A stretch of 64,000 nt of DNA from Ottelia alismoides (taxonomy: Eukaryota > Streptophyta > Magnoliopsida > Alismatales > Hydrocharitaceae). Of the stretch, positions 54,429 to 63,232 are shown piece by piece (the first letter of the stretch is position 1; every line of letters begins with the position of its first letter). The notes beneath the pieces were generated by a model, which saw nothing but the letters and a program-made list of their open reading frames with translations, did no database searches and was not told the origin of the DNA. Where the stretch lies: the NCBI GenBank assembly GCA_037367405.1, contig JAZKJV010008870.1, forward strand, positions 1 to 64,000, written 5' to 3'. A program made the translations under genes and the position numbers.

Positions 54429-55326
54429 TAGGGATGAGCATGGGCCGGGCTGGGCTGGGCCCTGAAGGGCCCAGGCCCAAGCCCACTTAAAAATTTCGGG
54501 CCTTGGGCCGGGCCTAGGCCCGCAAAATTTTTTTTGGTTCGGCCCAAACCCAGGCCCGGCCCAATTACCATGGGTCGGGCTTGGGCCGGGCCTGCCCATC
54601 TTAACCCATTATATATTATTAACTTTGAGTTTGTGTTTAAAGTCAATCTCAATTCAAGTTAGACGAGTTAAAATTGTTTATAACATATGTCATAATACTA
54701 ATGAAACAACTTAAACTCAATTCTACCGGAGATGATTTCTCATTTTATACAAGTCCACTCAGTGTTATATACCATGAATGTCTCTCGTTACAGAAATTGA
54801 AACAGTGAACCAAGTTTATACAGTTAACAACAACAGGTGCATCTGACACTACATGTTAAAAAATGGGCATAATGCTCGTATTGGGTAAAGGTTCAATAAT
54901 AGAAAATATTCTGATGGAAAAAATAAACACTAAAAAAATTCAAGAATACCCACCAGAATCTTAGACAGACTAATTAAGAAAAATTAATTCTGAAATGAAA
55001 TACAATGATCATCAACTCATATGTCCCACAGCTGACTTTCTTGATTTATAAATATTATATGAAGATAGGATACATGAACAGAGTGTGCGTGACAGGTAAG
55101 AGTTTCCATACATGTAGGATATGGGAAGGGTTCGGGCCCTCTTCGGGTCGGGCCCGTGGGTCGGGTCGGGCTGGGCCAAGCCAAGCCCGAGCACGACCCA
55201 AAAAAAATCGGGCCTAAAATTTAGGCCCAAGCCCGGCCCAATGTTCATTTGAGCTTGGGTCGGGCCGGGCTTTTTGGGCTAGGCTTCGGGTTGGTCCGGG
55301 CTGGCCCAGCCCAATACTTATCCCTA
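54429..55326. mobile_element. hAT-like element, 898 bp, 8-bp TSD
   Basis: The left end TAGGGATGAGCATGGGCC and the reverse complement of the right end, TAGGGATAAGTATTGGGC, make a terminal inverted repeat, followed on both sides by GGGCC/GGGCT-rich sub-terminal repeats. Flanking 8-mers are TACGTGTA (54421-54428) and TACGTGTG (55327-55334). The interior is AT-rich and non-coding, so the element is non-autonomous. It split a GT/GC tract. Confidence 0.8.
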
Positions 55327-55334
55327 TACGTGTG

Positions 55335-55590
55335 TGCACGCGCACGTGTGTGTGTGTGTAAGTGCACGCGCACGCGTATGTGTGCGTGCGTGTGTGTGTG
55401 TATGTGTGTGTGTGTGTGGGCGTGTGGACGTGTGTGTGTGTGCGTGTGTGTGATAAGACATAGAGGAAGGCCCTTGTGTGTGTGACAAGACATAGAGGAG
55501 GGCCCTTGTGTACGTGTGTGCGACAAGATAGAGAGGAAGGTTGTTTTTTTTTGTGTGACAAGACATAGAGGAAGGCCCTTTTGTGATGCA
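55335..55590 (+). repeat. (GT)n tract and four short tandem units
   Basis: After the GT/GC tract the word 'GAYAAGACATAGAGGAAGGCCC' or a close variant, followed by GT repeats, occurs four times (near 55451, 55485, 55521 and 55557; spacing about 34-37 bp). The last copy begins unit B of the segmental repeat. The stretch makes spurious histidine/threonine-rich or cysteine/valine-rich frames. Confidence 0.75.
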
Positions 55591-55700
55591 TCAAAAAGAA
55601 AGACATGGTGCAACAATCCAACGAGGGAGCCGGAGTGCAGCACGCCCAAGGGGAAGTTTGAGGCGCGATAAGTGCATGAGGGAGCCAAACCAAACACCTG

Positions 55701-55722
55701 GGGCTTGTTTGGATTGCGGGGT
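55701..55722 (+). repeat. Left TIR of Harbinger element
   Basis: 22 bp; one mismatch to the right TIR (base 4, C against A). Related words, for example CCAACGTTTGGGATGCGG near 55760, lie further in. Confidence 0.92.
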
Positions 55723-57410
55723 CGAACCCGAGTTTGCAGCATATCCCGGTGTTCGACCAACGTTTGGGATGCGGAGCATCCTACGTGGTTTTGTGCGGGA
55801 GGAGGTTTGAAATTTAAAGGGTTTTTGGCCTTTTGACTGTCATTGAAGAGGCGTCTGCCATGACTGACACGTCTGGCAGGCGTGAATAAAGTTTTTCCTT
55901 TTCCAGACGCAAGGGTGTCGTCTTCCCGTTCAACCTCTCCAAAGTCGTGATTCCTCCCCGACATGCTCCTGTTCCTCCAGTCGACCCTCAACTACAGTCG
56001 CGACCCTGACCTGGACAACACGGTGTTAAGGAGAGCTCGCGGGCTTCATTTCACCTGCAATGCGTGCACATCATCCCACAGTAGCGGACGGGATGGAGGA
56101 GCAGGCACCGTCTTGTGAGTCGACGGCACCAGCCCGCTCCCCCATGCCCTGGCGTGGAGGAAGGCGTCTACAGAAGATAGTCGATGAGATCTACCCATTT
56201 AAATTGCTGTTGACGGTGGTGCTAACTTTGCATGCCCTAGCGGTGGCGAACGTACCTGTCGGAGAGGCCGAGGTTGAGGACCTACATCGGGGCTTCCAAT
56301 TGCTGCTAAGAAGGTACTATCCAAGTCTCTCCTTGAGGCAGTTGTAGTTGATTTTGCCCTCTTCCCAGTGTGTGTTTTCATTTGGGTCAAATGTATTGAG
56401 AGAATCCCTGATCCGATGATGTATTCGAAGAAAAATGACAGTCTTCCATCGGCTTCGTTTGCTTCGTATGCTGGGGTATATGTATGCTTCGTATGCTTCG
56501 TATGCTTCCCTGATCCGATGATGTTTAGCTACATTGGGGTATATGGATTTATAATGCATAATGGCTGTGCAGAGCTTGTGCGTAATTCCTCAGCTGACTG
56601 CACATTAGCGATTTAACCAGCACCGACAAGCTATTAAATTAACGAAATAGCTAGCTTATGCGTAATTACTTATATAGCACTTTACTGTGAAATTACTGTC
56701 AAGAAATGCATAATACCTTCTACTGCGAATTACTGTGACATTTACCCAGCACTTTACTGTGAAATTACTGTCAAATAGCTACTACTGGTAATGCATAGTA
56801 CCTATTATTGATAGTACTTAATTTCTGTGAAATACATAACACGTATGAAATCTACATTTTACTATCAGCTTAATGATATTTTTTCCTATCAGCTTAATGC
56901 ACATCAGATTATGTTTATTAGCTTTACCGATATCCTTTACTACCAGCCTTGTATAATTCATTGATATTTTCCTCCTATGGCTGATGGTTTAGCATCCACT
57001 TATGCTGGTGGTTTCGTCCTTATAATCAGGGTCACATAACAAATTAATGTACATGAAAACGATTTATAATGAGGTGGGTTGTTATCTACGGGAGTTACTG
57101 CAAAAGCTAGTTTACATTTCTTAGATCTGTATCAAATCAAACAAGGATCCAGGGGGGTACGTAGCGGGCTGATACACACTTTTCATTGGAAATGTGTATT
57201 CGAATAAACAGTAGTTTACATTTCTTCGTATGGCTGCATACTAGTAGATGACGCATTCTCGTACGTTTTTTGTGGACTACATTTCTATTATCATGACAGC
57301 CCTACGATATCTAATTTACGACTGTTACTGGCTCGACATGTTACTTGGTACAATTATCATTTTAAATATACATTTATGTATGCGTTGAGGGGCGTAGAAA
57401 GAGAAGAGGG
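55723..57410 (+). other. 5' non-coding part of Harbinger element
   Basis: About 1.7 kb before the Myb-like gene. It has one unexplained ORF at 56060, a short repeat of GCTTCGTAT words near 56458-56506 with two copies of CCCTGATCCGATGATGT, and otherwise AT-rich sequence that must hold the promoter of the Myb-like gene. Confidence 0.5.
56060..56347 (+). CDS. Unknown small ORF in Harbinger 5' region
   Basis: 95 aa from an ATG. I do not recognise it. It has a hydrophobic stretch F-K-L-L-L-T-V-V-L-T-L-H-A-L-A-V in the middle that could be a membrane segment, with basic residues before it. It lies before the known genes in the same orientation and could also be chance. Confidence 0.2.
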   Translation: MRAHHPTVADGMEEQAPSCESTAPARSPMPWRGGRRLQKIVDEIYPFKLLLTVVLTLHALAVANVPVGEAEVEDLHRGFQLLLRRYYPSLSLRQL

Positions 57411-58394
57411 ATGGATGGACATTCACAGGCACCCCCGGTTGGGTCAGCTCAAATTGCACAATGGAATTCTGCTCTCGACAGGATTTTCGTTGATGCCATG
57501 CTAGAGCACGAGTCATCTTGGGCGGGGAGCACGTTTACGCTCCCTGGTTGGCACTGTATTGTACGGAGATTCAACGAACAGAGCGGATTATGCTACACGA
57601 AGGTTCAAATCCAACATCGCTGGAAAAAAAATGAAGAAGGACTACGCTTCATATGTATATCTTCGCAACAAGTCTGGTTGGGGCTGGGATACCATTTATA
57701 ACAGGCCTATTCCACCTTCAGATGATGCATGGTGTGAGGTACTTCGTACTTTTCACTTCACATTTCAGTTTACATCATAACATGGAATATTGATCTATGA
57801 CCGAAACAGCTTGCAGATCGCTATCGCAAGTATCGGAACAAGCCTTTCCTGTACTTTGGCGACATACAGAGGTTTCTCTCAAAGGACATCGCCACTGGCG
57901 TGCATGCGAACTCGTCACGACCGCCAAGGGACAAACAACCCATGGGGCCCTCTAGTTCTCGGCAAGCATCAAGGCAACGGGAGTTGAACTTCGACGAAGA
58001 TATAGATGATTGTATGCCGTATCACCCGATAGATGACGAGGTCAGCGAGGATGTGACTCCTACGCCCTCCTCTAGGAAGAGATCAACCGGGAATCGAACA
58101 GGAAGTTCCAAGAAGTGCAAGAGCGGCGGGGCAATGTCGGAAGCTGGGCAACAGTTGATTGAAAAGTTCCTGTCGAACCTCCCCAAGAAATTTGCGGAGG
58201 AGAGACCTGATCCTGATGAACTAGCAAGGGAAGCATGTAGGGAAGTCAGCACCTTCAGACCAGACCTTGGCATGGAGCAGTTCCAAAGGGTTGCAGAGAC
58301 GCTAGCAACACCCACCGGTAGACATGTCTTCTACCACATGAAAGGGGACCCCCAGAAGCTCAACGAATGGATTGAGAAGATCGTTCGTCCTTGA
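57411..58394 (+). pseudogene. Harbinger Myb/SANT-like DNA-binding protein (frameshifted)
   Basis: Accessory protein of PIF/Harbinger elements, which binds element ends and brings the transposase to the nucleus. Exon 1 runs from ATG 57411 to 57738, intron 57739-57809 (GT-AG, 71 bp), exon 2 57810-58394. The Myb/SANT-like domain covers about residues 18-120: L-D-R-I-F-V-D-A-M-L-E, G-W-H-C-I-V-R-R-F-N, Q-H-R-W-K-K, K-K-D-Y-A-S-Y, G-W-G-W-D and D-R-Y-R-K-Y-R-N-K-P-F. The intron call is supported because both exons are in phase 0 and exon 2 continues the domain. The domain changes frame at a run of eight A at 57623-57630; seven A would keep it open. So it is either a broken gene, a sequencing error in a homopolymer, or (less likely) a shifty site. 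The C-terminal part, about 190 residues, is hydrophilic and basic/acidic. Expected length about 303 aa. Confidence 0.8.
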
Positions 58395-59117
58395 AGAAAA
58401 ACAGCATCGCACTTACTTACTTAGATTTCCGAACTCGTGACATTTTATTTCGAACCTGTCTTAGTTATGTCGTTTAGAAACACTTTTAATTTCGAAGAAC
58501 AGTACTGCGACGACAGCCGTGCAGTAATAGGTACATTGGGCGGACTATGACTCTGCAGTTATATGTACATGCAGCTTATTGTTTTTGCATGTAACAGGTC
58601 CCCACTTTCGGACCAACTTTACGCTTCAATGTTGTTTATGCAGGTACCAGGACCTCAAGTCCTGAACAAGTTCAGGAATGAATGATGTCAATGCAGGTAA
58701 TAGGTCCACAGGTGCTGAAGAAGTGTATGATTGGATGATGTTTATTTAGGTAACAGGCGCAAAGGTCGTTTACTAGTTTATGGAGGAATGATGTTTTTGC
58801 AGGGAATAAATCACATGGGACCTGTTTATTCTACTGTGTATTCTACTGCGATTAAGCTTTTCTATGCAGGTCGCATGTCCACGAATGCTGAGGAATTTAT
58901 ACTTGGTAGTTGTTTATGCAGGGAGTAAATCACATGGGACATGATTTTTCGCATTACCCTACTTTGGATCTGTTTACGAATGGAACAAGTCGTATAAGTA
59001 GATAATTAACGCTGTAGACTGTTTCTCGCGAATTTGATTCCCAATGAACTATATCGACGTTACATTCTTCTTTCGTTACGATAGATACCCGTTGGTGGAG
59101 AGAGGTTGCGGTCACCA
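58395..59117 (+). other. Spacer between Myb-like and transposase genes
   Basis: Holds the 3' end of the Myb-like gene, a degenerate minisatellite (next entry) and the promoter region of the transposase gene. No other gene recognised. Confidence 0.5.
58560..58940 (+). repeat. Degenerate minisatellite with GCAG-GTAA words
   Basis: About six units of 60-75 bp, each with a word like TTTATGCAGGTAACAGGT followed by 'GGAATGATGT': near 58580, 58640, 58694, 58747, 58796, 58865 and 58914. Several units look like a 3' splice site directly followed by a 5' splice site. Confidence 0.65.
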
Positions 59118-60378
59118 ATGGACTTGCGTAGGTACAATCCGTTCGATGACATCATGGAGCAAGCAGTAATAGTCTGCATTGGGGTAGCGGCGGTGGTGAT
59201 CGTGGAGCAGTTGGAGACTGATCCTCCGCCAGACGAGTTCCTCGACCCCTGCATACACGGCCTCTCAGCGGACGAGCCTGGGTGGAAGAGATGCTTGCGG
59301 GCCATGATGACAGGGCTTTCCAAAACTTCCGAATGCGACCGCCCATGCTTAGGAGGTTCGTTCGTGTGCTAAGTGATCATGGATTAACCCATACGAGGTA
59401 CATGGACGTCATGGAGCAAGTGTGTATTTTCTATACGCGTTCACGAATGCGCATTCAAATAGAATCATCCAGGAAGCATTCCAACATAGCGCGGAGACCA
59501 TATCCCGCCATATTAAAAGGGTACTCGCGAAAATCATCTCACTTGAACAAGAGTATATTCGACTTGCCCCGCCAGTCACCCCGGATGTAATCACTTCAAA
59601 CCCACGCTACTACCCGTACTTCAAAGTAAGCGCAAGTTTAAAACATTAGTCCCGTTTTTGCCATTTGTTTCCTAATTATCAACCCTTTCCTCAGGGAGTT
59701 GTAGGAGCTATCGACGGGACATACATCCCAGCTCATGTTAAGCACGAGGAGGAAGGAGCTTATCGCTGCAGGAAGCTTTTCACAGCCCAAAATGTTATGG
59801 CAGCGGTTGACTTTAATCAATGTTTCACTTTTGTCATTACTGGATGGGAAGGTTCTTGCGCGGATATGACCGTGCTTCGACATTCCGTCGAGAGTGGGTC
59901 TTTGGTCGTCCCAGAGGGCTGCAAGTATTTGGTTGACTGTGGATACTCAAACACAGACACGTTCATCGCCCCGTACAGAGGCGCCCTGTATCATCTCCCA
60001 GCTTGGCGGGCACGTGGGTGTCACTACGAAAATCATAAGGACCTGTTTAATCACCGGCATGCATGCTTGCGCAATGTGGTGGAGCGCACTTTCGGTGTGT
60101 GGAAGAATAGGTTCCACTGCCTGCGTGATATGCCATCGTACTCGTTCGACATACAACGGGATGTTGTACGGGCAACTTGCATTATTCACAACTTCATCCG
60201 AGTCAACGGAGGTGATTCGATATCTGACAACGAAGACGACGACAACCTGCCCGAGGTGGTTGACGAGGAGCAAAATCGGAGCGTCTCCATACTTCGTGAT
60301 GATATCTGTCGGGGGGAGGTCCTGCGAGACAGAATCGCGCAGGCAATGTGGAATAACAGACGAAGGAGGCAGTCATAG
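59118..60378 (+). pseudogene. PIF/Harbinger DDE transposase (two 5' frame breaks)
   Basis: DDE endonuclease of the DDE_Tnp_4 type that cuts and inserts the element in the nucleus. It spans ATG 59118 to stop 60378 with one intron, 59626-59694 (GT-AG, 69 bp, phase 0). N-terminal part: A-W-V-E-E-M-L-A-G-H, F-R-M-R-P-P-M, R-I-I-Q-E-A-F-Q-H-S and E-T-I-S-R-H. Catalytic part after the intron: first D in G-A-I-D-G-T-Y-I, second D in G-S-C-A-D-M-T-V-L-R, E in N-V-V-E-R-T-F-G-V-W-K. All three acidic residues are present, and from 59440 to the stop the frame is open after splicing. Frame changes fall at about 59221-59245 and at about 59435 (one base fewer than the family alignment needs after V-C-I-F). 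So the catalytic core is intact but the N-terminal part is broken, unless these are sequencing errors. Size, about 400 aa, is normal. Confidence 0.88.
59626..59694 (+). other. Intron of the transposase gene
   Basis: Donor AAA|GTAAGC, acceptor TTTCCTCAG|GGAG. Without splicing the frame stops at 59647; with it the first catalytic D follows 7 codons later. Phase 0. Confidence 0.85.
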
Positions 60379-60394
60379 CGTACTGATGTTCTTA

Positions 60395-60672
60395 ATAGGG
60401 AATGTAATCTTTTTGCATTAATGTTTGTGTCGTGACGTTAATATTGCAGTTTCTTATTTTGTCATGTTAATGTAAACAGCTTGTTACTTTCGTAGGTAAA
60501 TAGCAATGCATCCAAACGTGATACACAGAGTATTATCACCTCGATAAATAATAGGGAATGTAATCTTTTTGCATTAATGTTTGTGTCGTGACGTTAATAT
60601 TGCAGTTTTATATTTTGTCGTGTTAATGTAAACAGCTTGTTACTTTCGTAGGTAAATAGCAATGCATCCAAA
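60395..60672 (+). repeat. Direct duplication between transposase and GRF ORF
   Basis: A block of about 120 bp, beginning ATAGGGAATGTAATC and ending AATAGCAATGCATCCAAA, occurs at 60396-60515 and again at 60550-60671, with a few differences. The second copy ends in the first codons of the GRF ORF; the first copy contains the same start but then diverges. Confidence 0.85.
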
Positions 60673-61077
60673 TGATCGATGTCGTTGTGGGACCCCTTCG
60701 GTTCTGGGCTACGAAGATGGGCAAGAAAACCCGGTTGGACGGCTCTTCTATGTTTGTTCTTCTGGACGATGTGATCATCATGTGCCTCATACACGTGCTC
60801 CAAGGACAAAGGAGAATATGGCACACGAGTTTTTCTTTTTTGCATATCGTTTATGGATATGGAAAGGGAAAATCGAGAACTCCTTCGGAAGCTGGAAATC
60901 GCGCACAAAGATTTAAAGGACAAGGAAAGCAAATTGGCTACTCTGTACGCGGAGTTAGATGATGCTGGAGGCACGAGAGCTTCACTACGGGATATGGTGG
61001 AGTCGATGAGTCTGCAACTGCGAGGTGCAGGACTAGAGGTGGTCGACGATGCTGTGATTGACAAGCATGTCCTGTGA
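60662..61077 (+). pseudogene. GRF-type zinc finger plus coiled-coil ORF in Harbinger
   Basis: Two adjoining frames. The first (ATG 60662) has a GRF zinc-finger signature: C-R-C-G at residues 7-10, then G-R-L-F-Y-V-C, then C-D-H-H. GRF fingers bind nucleic acid and occur in DNA-repair enzymes and in many short plant proteins. The second (from 60853 to the stop at 61077) is a heptad-rich, charged coiled coil: E-N-R-E-L-L-R-K-L-E, K-D-K-E-S-K-L-A-T-L. The two are out of frame; the break lies in the T-rich stretch 60831-60841, which could be an indel or a missed intron. Short plant GRF proteins usually have exactly this finger-then-coil order, so one ancestral gene of about 135-140 aa is likely. 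It is inside the TIRs, on the same strand as the transposase and 284 bp after it. Confidence 0.65.
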
Positions 61078-61630
61078 CTTCTTCTGTATTTCGTTCTTGT
61101 ACTCCTCTAGCAATTCGAATCATGTTATCATGGGTAATGAACCATCGAATCCTCCAGTCTGTAACGTACTATTGTTTTTCCTTATGCATTTCCCATGAGT
61201 GTTACAGTCTACATCCTACATTGGGTTTTATATGTTTGCCACAACATTTCTATTTTTTGCTACCTGAGCCGTGTATATTTCAAAGGATAATAACCGCGCA
61301 TTAACGACGGGTTTTCAAACAATTTTGCATATATTGCTTGGGCACAATGGGAGATATGCCTGGAATTCTATGTTACGAATAAAATGTATATTGCTGGAGG
61401 TTTACAATTTAATGACAAGAAAAAATACCAATATAACGCGGGTAGGAAGTACATTTGCCCGAAATTATTTTATTATTATAACTATAATGAGAAAGAGGAC
61501 ATTCTCCATCACATCATTTCATATCACATCCACCCCAAATCCACCCCACCGTCTATCCAAACACCTACTATTGAAAATGGGTTATCCACCCCCAACCCCA
61601 TCTCAAACTTGGGATACCCCAACCCACCCC
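61078..61630 (+). other. 3' non-coding part of Harbinger element
   Basis: No gene recognised. The last 150 bp are C-rich with repeated ATCCACCCC/CAACCC words, probably sub-terminal binding repeats. Confidence 0.5.
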
Positions 61631-61652
61631 ACCCCGCAATCCAAACAATCCC
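61631..61652 (-). repeat. Right TIR of Harbinger element
   Basis: 22 bp, reverse complement of the left TIR with one mismatch. Confidence 0.92.
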
Positions 61653-62221
61653 CTGATGCGTAAGGAGGGAGACGGGATGGAGTCATGAAGGGCACCAAAA
61701 GTTATTTTTTGATGATTTCAACGATAGATAGAGAGGGGCACATATAACAAATCAGATTACTTTGATAGAGTACAAAAGAAACAATCCAAAGATCTCCACA
61801 AATGGAGGGGGGCATGCCCCCCATGTCCAAAGCGTAGGTCCACTCATGGCTAGAGGGGGAATACGGATCCATATGTACGAGAGTAGCATATAAACTTCCC
61901 TGAGGTTAGAACGTTCTATATTCTCAATATTTTCTTCTTCTCCACATAGTCAACTCGATCGCCACTACCCAAGGATGTAGTCCAATTACTGATGAACCTT
62001 GTAAATACATGTATCTTCGCAATTGCGTAATTGATCATGTTTGTGTATGCTTTCTCAATTCACAACAAAGACAAAACCAAGCCCTCTTATCCTCTCCCTC
62101 TCTCTCTCTTCACTCTGTGTGGGTGTGTGTTGTGTGTATTTATGCGCACATGTGTGTGCGTGCGTGTGCGTGTGTGCGTGTGCGTGTGGGGGTGTGTGCG
62201 TGCGTATGTGTGTGTGTGTGT
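61653..62221 (+). repeat. Segmental tandem repeat, unit B (right part)
   Basis: Continuation of unit B after the Harbinger insertion, matching 53877-54428: GGAGGGAGACG, ACAAATCAGATTACTTTGAT, CATGCCCCCCATGTC, TAAACTTCCCTGAGGTTAGA, then a (GT)n tract at 62115-62221. Unit B's left part is 55556-55697. Confidence 0.8.
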
Positions 62222-62564
62222 GTTTAATGGGTTGCATGTTGGTTGCCCCTGTCCCATATTTCATCGAGTTTTTTTTTGGAAATTATTGTCATGTATTTTC
62301 GTAATTATATCCTTCTAATATGACATTCCATTTTTTTTCAGAAACATCGACTCTTATGTTCTCAATCAAAACAAGCCGATTAGAACAATTCTAAGATCGT
62401 TAAAATTACATGATCTAATTGCAGGGCATGGGAGTCTTTTTCAAATAAAATTGGAATATCATATTAGAGAAATATAATGATGAAAATACATGATGGTATT
62501 TCCTAAAGAATAAAAAAATTGTCGAAATATTGGGTGGGGCAATCAACGGGAAGCCGCATTAAAC
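62222..62564. mobile_element. Foldback MITE A
   Basis: Arms of about 130 bp: left TTTAATGGGTTGCATG, CCCATATTTCATCGA, ATTGTCATGTATTTTCGT; right the complements near 62490-62563 (ATACATGATGGTATTTCC, AATCAACGGGAAGCC). It lies at the end of the (GT)n tract and the tract resumes briefly after it. No coding capacity. Confidence 0.7.
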
Positions 62565-62600
62565 CCTATATTTGTGTGTATATACATATATAAGATTTAC

Positions 62601-62938
62601 TAGCCGATCTGCCCCCGCTCCATAGTTCGACAATTTTTTTGTTTTTTAGAAAATAGCACCATGTATTTTCATCATTATATTCATCTAATATGCTAGTTCA
62701 ATTTTGTCTGAAACAAATACTCATATGTCCTCCATCTAAAATATTTAATTTTAGCGATCTTAGAATTATTATAATCGACATTTTCTATATAGAGGCAAGA
62801 AGTTTATGTTTCTGACGAAATTAAAATAGCATATTACGTGAATATAGTGATAAAAATACATGACAATATTTTCCAAAAAATAAAAAATTCATCGAAATAT
62901 GAGACGAACAACCAACAGATAGTCCCATTAATCCCTTT
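62601..62938. mobile_element. Foldback MITE B
   Basis: Same family as MITE A, 36 bp away: left arm with AGTTCGACAATTTTTTTG and CACCATGTATTTTCATC, right arm with the complements at 62840-62935 (ATACATGACAATATTTTCC, TCATCGAAATATGAG). Both have the loop word 'GATCGTTAAAATTA' or 'GCGATCTTAGAATTA'. Confidence 0.7.
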
Positions 62939-62939
62939 A

Positions 62940-63090
62940 AAGAGACAGGGAGAGAGAGAGAGAGAAGTAACCCAGAAAGATCAGCAAAGCACGAAAAGTT
63001 GAAGTTGGAAATGAACCGATTGCGTGCAAGGGAAGAGAGAAACATGAAGGAGAGGAGAGGGTAGACAAGCATATGAGGTGAACAACCAGA
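62940..63090. repeat. (GA)n tract and flank
   Basis: A (GA)n microsatellite lies near 62950-62966, followed by purine-rich sequence without recognised features. Confidence 0.6.
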
Positions 63091-63232
63091 GAGAATCCTC
63101 CGATGTGGTGTTGTGTCTGATGTGATCGCGTGAGCCGTTCGATCTTACTCGAGTGGTTCACACGATTTTGCACGATACATATCCATAAAAAGTGTGAACC
63201 GCTCGATCATCATCGAGCGACGTACCAACAAC
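63091..63232. mobile_element. Foldback MITE, copy 3
   Basis: Core GTTCACACGATTTTGCACG, 'CCATAAAAAGTGTGAACC' and GCTCGATCATCATCGAGCG, the same family as 46998-47206 and 47959-48134. Outer arms are shorter or more decayed here. Confidence 0.6.

Larger units (their letters stand above)
55701..61652 (+). mobile_element. PIF/Harbinger transposon, 5952 bp
   Basis: Ends: GGGCTTGTTTGGATTGCGGG at 55701 and, as reverse complement, GGGATTGTTTGGATTGCGGG at 61652; 22-bp TIRs with one mismatch. The 3-bp duplication CTG is present at 55698-55700 and 61653-61655 and fits the CWG/TWA-type duplications of the superfamily. The paralogous segment at 53870-53880 shows the empty site, which supports the boundaries. 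Contents, all on the plus strand: an unknown ORF (56060), a Myb/SANT-like gene (57411-58394), a DDE transposase gene (59118-60378) and a GRF zinc-finger ORF (60662-61077). Two-gene content (Myb-like plus transposase) is standard for the superfamily; the GRF ORF is not. Each of the three recognisable genes has a frame break. Confidence 0.92.

Noticed and set aside
54246..54652. Cys/Val- or His/Thr-rich frames over the GT tract
   Set aside because: They are translations of (GT)n and GGGCC repeats; the same holds for 55245-55991 and 62009-62264.
59894..60421. 175-residue plus-strand frame overlapping the transposase
   Set aside because: It is an out-of-frame shadow of the transposase catalytic exon, whose own frame carries the DDE motifs.
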